Assembly: GCA_025765615.1 (NCBI GenBank)
Contig: JAIVFJ010000055.1
Coordinates: forward strand, 186,001-250,000
DNA: 64,000 bases
Direction: 5' to 3'
Origin: Zopfochytrium polystomum
Taxonomy: Eukaryota > Chytridiomycota > Chytridiomycetes > Chytridiales > Chytridiaceae
The position numbers and the translations under genes were made by a program. The first letter of the stretch is position 1. The number at the start of each line of letters is the position of its first letter. This document shows, piece by piece, positions 60,668-64,000 of this stretch. The notes under the pieces are model-generated. The model was not told the DNA's origin and searched no databases. It saw nothing but the letters and a program-made list of their open reading frames with translations.

Positions 60668-61289
60668 GGGGCGCTGCGTGCGCAGCATGCGCTCCAAGCT
60701 TCGGATGCGTGTTTGCGTCGTGCGCGCCCGTGTGCGCATCGCGCGCATCGCCGCGCGCGCCATCCGCACCGGGCACCTCGCCGCCGTCCTCGTCCTCCTC
60801 GTCCTCAAACAGCCGCTGCGCGTCGGCAACCACCACGGACGCTCTCCTGCCAAACCCGCGCAAGCACGCGCGCGCGCGCGCCGCCATGCCGGGCGACAGG
60901 TCGCTGGCGGTGACGGCGGCGCGCGGCGCTTGTTCCAGCAGCATCCGCGCGAACGCGCCCGCGCCGCACGCGAGGTCGTGCGCGCGGATCGCCACCGCCG
61001 CCGCCGCCGCGTTGTTGTTGTTGGTTTTGGCGTTGTTGGCGTCGTCGTCGTCGTCGTCGTCGTCGTGCGGGAGGAGCGCGGCCAGTGCACGCGTGAGCGC
61101 CTCGCGGGCGAATGGGTGGGTCACGCGCGGCGCCCACGCCTGGTACAGCTGCTGCGAGGCCGCTGCTGTCCACTCGTCGACCGCCACGCCCTTTGTGTTG
61201 TTGTTGTTGTTCCTGCCCGCTGCGCCGCCGCCGTCGTGGCCGCCCGCATCGCCGCCAGCTGTCGTCGTCGACAACTTCGTCCTTGTCAT
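59946..61289 (-). CDS. Class I SAM-dependent methyltransferase-like protein, 447 aa, with poly-Asp inserts
   Basis: A single exon, very GC-rich. The ATG at 61289 starts MTRTKLSTTTAGGDAGGHDG. The conserved N-terminal part (VDEWTAAASQQLYQAWAPRV) leads to the SAM motif I as HDLACGAGAFARMLLEQAPR, motif II as VTASDLSPGMAARARA and motif III around VVVADAQRL. A later block reads LMRDGVGCVRGMSRLLRRGG then VAVIATWRHTYLAP, typical of Rossmann-fold methyltransferases. Two low-complexity insertions of Asp/Asn (from (GTC)n-type repeats at about 60630-60667 and 61040-61066) interrupt the fold. The target is unknown. The antisense ORFs over this gene are composition artefacts. Confidence 0.8.
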
Positions 61290-62222
61290 TTGGCGTGTCT
61301 CGCTCGTGCGTGCGGAGAGACAGAGCGAAAAGAAAGAAAAAAGGAAGCGAGCAATCGTTCCACGCTCTTTCTTCGCATCAGGGAACGCGATAGCTGTGGG
61401 TTGGGTGGTTCGTTTGTGGCTGTTACACGCCGCAGCGGGCGAGGTGCGGACAAAATGTGCCAGTGAGAAAGTGAGTGAGTGTTTGTGCCTTGGACACCTC
61501 TCCGCCGAAAGCCCCCTCCTCATCCCCCTCCGCCCCGCATACCCTTGCCAACCCCCGTTCCCCGCCCCGGACTATCCCAAACCAACTAAAAAATCAACAG
61601 AAAAAAAAGAGAACGCAAAAAGAACAAGCTGCACACAACGAAATGAAAAGGCAAACAAACAGAACAAAAACAACAAAAAAAAAAAAAAAAAAAAACAAAA
61701 AAACAAGACAGTAATTGGAGAAACAGCACGGGGTGGAAGCGAAAAGGTGAGATGACTTCAAATGGGGCGCGATCCTTCCCCCCTTCCCCCCCTCCTCCTC
61801 TTTCAACAAAAGGGCCCGCATAATCTGTGCGCGACACGGCGTCGCTCACGATATAGATTTACCACCAAAAAAAAAGGGGAGAAAAGAAAGGGTGTTCGAG
61901 GGGAAAAAAAAAACACAATTTGAGCGGGCAAAAGAAAGGAACAATGGGGGTGGGAAAGTTAAGAAGAAGGTTCGCCCTCCCAATCGAAAACAAAACAGTG
62001 CGTCGGACCGATCGCGCGCCGGGGCAATGCTACAGTGAGGTGAGGGTGCCGTGAGGGCGGGTGGTGTCCAGAGGCAATCCGGAGTAAAAGGAGAGGGAAG
62101 TAAGGGGATGGTGGAAGGAAAAGTGGGGGGAAGGAAAAGAGTGGGCAGTCGCAAAGTGAAGTTCCCAAAATACAATCGTCTTTGTGCAAATCAGCCCGAC
62201 GAACCACCCTTCTTGCTTTCCT
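61290..62222. other. Intergenic region
   Basis: About 930 bp upstream of the methyltransferase and downstream of the Gln-rich gene. A-rich runs occur at 61603-61700 and 61865-61915. No coding signal or promoter motif stands out. Confidence 0.5.
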
Positions 62223-64000
62223 CTATCCGACGTCCATCGATTCATCTCCACCCGCGTCACCAGCCCCGCCTCCTCTGTGCTGCTGCTGCTGCTGCTGCTC
62301 TTGTAGCAGGCGAAGTTGTTCTTGTTGCTGCTGCTCGTGCCGATATTGCTGCTGAGCGGCGTGTTGCTGCTCGAGACTTTTATAATCTAGTTGCTGGCTC
62401 TGCTGATCCGACGCGGGACCTGCAACTCCACCACTGTTCAGCGGCGGCATTCGACCTTGCAAGAGTTGTTGTTGCAGCAGCAGCTGCTGCTGCTGCTGCT
62501 GAGCGACCCGCAGCACCCTCATGCGCTCAATCACTGCACGCTGCTGGCGCTGCATCTCGGCCAGCATCTCCATTTGCAGCAGCAGCTCTTGATCCTCGTC
62601 TATATCGCTTCGACCCAGAGTGAGCGGAAGAGGAGGGGCGTCAGTGCCTCCTCTTCCTGGTGCCATTAATCCCATCATGGATATTTGGGCAGAGCCGACG
62701 TTCGATGACGGAAGGTCCCCAGTGACCATGGCCATCGCGGTCCCAGCTGACGAAGCAGTGTTCTGCTGCCCCAAGCTTTGAGAGGCAGTCGTGATCGATG
62801 CTAACGCATCCTGCTGGTGAAATAAAAATTGCTGTGACAGCGGCAACGACTGCTGCTGGTGCTGTTGCGGCTGGAGCTGCAGCTGCTGTTGCTGCTGTAG
62901 CCGCGGTGTGGGGACTGCCAATTGTTGCGACGTTGAGAGAGACGGCCCAATCCCTGTCCGTGCCGCGTCTGCTTCGTACAGTTGCGCCAGCAGCTCCTGC
63001 CGCTGCACTAGATCGTCCAGGGACATTGCTTGGTGCGAAGGTCTAAGGGATTGTGACGGCGTTATGCTTGACCCCTGGCTATACTGCTGCATGGCGGTTG
63101 GCAGTGCGGCCGAGGCGTAGGCGTCCGTTTGGGGGAATTGGAGTGACGCAGCGGTTGGGGTTGCACTGTTTGACTCGGACGATTTTTCAGAGAGTGCGGA
63201 TGACAAAGATCCAGAGGACGGAAAAGAAGAGAATGGCGGAGGCGCTGGTGGAGCAACCGTCGCACCGGGCGCAAGGGAAGACGAGGACACGGAGAGCGAA
63301 TTTGAGAAAGGTAGGCACAGTTGGCCGGCACCCCCGGAAGAAAGAAACGTTGCAGACACCGGCGTTACAAGCGCAGTGGTCGACGCGCTCAGGGGAGCCG
63401 TGGCAGAAGTTGGTGTGAGTCCGGCTGAGGGGAGTGAAAAAAATCCGGTAAACGTCTCGCCCGAGCTTCCCGTTGGCAGGGAGGCAGACTTTGCGGTAGA
63501 GCCAACCAAGGAGATTTGAGTCTGAATCGGATGAACCGCGGAAGGATGTGAGTTGACTGAAGCTGTCGTCATCGTCGTCCCTGCAGATGTCGGCGTGCTG
63601 CAGGCGGAATTTGGTCGGGGAGGAAGGTGTTGCGGATTGGCCGGATGCAAGAAATTGCTGCTACCAGAGGAGGCGGTTGTTGCGCCGGGGATGCCTGCGG
63701 AAGAATTGATCGGAAGGGAGGACGGTGTTTGAGAGGCTGACGGCGGGCCTGAAGGGGGTGCGGAATTCGGTCCGTTTGGCGAGAAGGGCATGAACGGGAC
63801 AGATGAGGGAGGGGCAGAATTCAGCGCGTTAACGCCGTGAGTCTGCAATGGGGCCGGGAAAACCCACGGTGGCGGGCCAGCCGCCACTAGCCGCGGGCTT
63901 GGAAACGGTGGGGGGTTATGAAAGTGCTCTTTGAATGTGAGGTGGTGGTGGTGATGATGAGGGTAGTGATGCAGGCCGCCGTGCCCAGCGGGTGCTGCGG
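62223..64000 (-). CDS. Gln/Ser/Pro-rich, probably regulatory protein (partial, 5' end beyond the window)
   Basis: The frame is open from the right edge of the window to a stop at 62223, about 592 codons, with no start codon needed inside. The visible N-terminal part has His repeats (HHHHHH near 63950) followed by FKEHFHNPPPFPSP. A Ser/Pro/Thr-rich stretch comes next, then polyGln-rich segments (about 62860-62900 and 62285-62500). A predicted helix lies between them (LLLQMEMLAEMQRQQRAVIE), which may form a coiled coil. Such composition is typical of transcription regulators or RNA-granule proteins, but no DNA- or RNA-binding domain is visible. Confidence 0.65.
   Translation of the reverse strand, partial: AAPAGHGGLHHYPHHHHHHLTFKEHFHNPPPFPSPRLVAAGPPPWVFPAPLQTHGVNALNSAPPSSVPFMPFSPNGPNSAPPSGPPSASQTPSSLPINSSAGIPGATTASSGSSNFLHPANPQHLPPRPNSACSTPTSAGTTMTTASVNSHPSAVHPIQTQISLVGSTAKSASLPTGSSGETFTGFFSLPSAGLTPTSATAPLSASTTALVTPVSATFLSSGGAGQLCLPFSNSLSVSSSSLAPGATVAPPAPPPFSSFPSSGSLSSALSEKSSESNSATPTAASLQFPQTDAYASAALPTAMQQYSQGSSITPSQSLRPSHQAMSLDDLVQRQELLAQLYEADAARTGIGPSLSTSQQLAVPTPRLQQQQQLQLQPQQHQQQSLPLSQQFLFHQQDALASITTASQSLGQQNTASSAGTAMAMVTGDLPSSNVGSAQISMMGLMAPGRGGTDAPPLPLTLGRSDIDEDQELLLQMEMLAEMQRQQRAVIERMRVLRVAQQQQQQLLLQQQLLQGRMPPLNSGGVAGPASDQQSQQLDYKSLEQQHAAQQQYRHEQQQQEQLRLLQEQQQQQQHRGGGAGDAGGDESMDVG

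Noticed and set aside
60456..61466. Long plus-strand ORF (336 codons) and a second one at 59950-60630
   Set aside because: Both lie antisense to the GC-rich methyltransferase and consist of Arg/Val/Ala-biased sequence without motifs; they are composition shadows.

Overview
The window is nuclear DNA from a eukaryote, most likely an early-diverging, flagellated fungus of chytrid type. It holds about 19 protein-coding genes on both strands. Most are split by short GT-AG introns (about 50-120 nt) that can be resolved at base level. The fungal call rests on a fungal-style gene set: an Mpo1-like dioxygenase, an ERG25-type C4-methylsterol oxidase, an OPT-family oligopeptide transporter and a PEX5 PTS1 receptor. 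The flagellum is inferred from a TMEM237-like transition-zone protein lying next to a WDR62/MAPKBP1-type WD40 protein. No species is claimed. Function calls come from reading motifs, not from a database search.

Layout. 1-6 kb: an Mpo1-like gene (-), a long microsatellite-rich stretch, and a proline/alanine/glycine-rich helical-repeat protein of unknown function (-). 7.6-10.7 kb: translation elongation factor 2 (+), whose first residues appear to be spread over a chain of micro-exons. 11.4-15.1 kb: PEX5 (-) and TRAPPC6/Trs33 (+), head to head. 15.1-19.6 kb: a mitochondrial dynamin/mitofusin-like protein with degenerate GTPase motifs (+) and methionine aminopeptidase 1 (-), tail to tail. 19.8-25.5 kb: a membrane-anchored SNAP-like protein (+), an SLC46-like MFS transporter (+) and an RCC1-repeat protein (-). 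25.5-29.3 kb: a gene-poor, AT-richer stretch with a decayed piggyBac-type transposase. 29.3-33.2 kb: APC2 (-) and TRM112 (+). 33.4-45.5 kb: TMEM237-like, WDR62/MAPKBP1-like and PIG-N/Mcd4 (all -). 45.7-48.2 kb: a large F-box-like protein (+). 48.7-52.3 kb: a complete TIR-NB-ARC-TPR protein (-), the most striking gene in the window. 52.6-59.5 kb: a small hypothetical (+), ERG25 (-) and an OPT transporter (-). 59.9-64 kb: a methyltransferase (-) and a Gln/Ser/His-rich protein (-) that runs off the right edge.

The genes are unrelated housekeeping units, not an operon: secretory trafficking (TRAPPC6, the SNAP-like protein, PIG-N), translation (EF2, TRM112, MetAP1), peroxisome import (PEX5), cell cycle (APC2), sterol and sphingolipid metabolism (ERG25, Mpo1-like), and cilium/centrosome (TMEM237-like, WDR62-like). 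Several pairs share compact divergent promoters. Long (CT)n/(GA)n tracts recur close upstream of start codons.

Exon models were accepted when donor, acceptor, reading phase and family length all agreed. For EF2, PEX5, TRAPPC6, the dynamin-like protein, MetAP1, the SNAP-like protein, the MFS transporter, RCC1, TRM112, the TIR-NB-ARC-TPR protein, ERG25 and OPT, the summed exon lengths are exact multiples of three. APC2, TMEM237-like, WDR62-like, PIG-N and the unknown helical protein are given as spans with incomplete exon detail.
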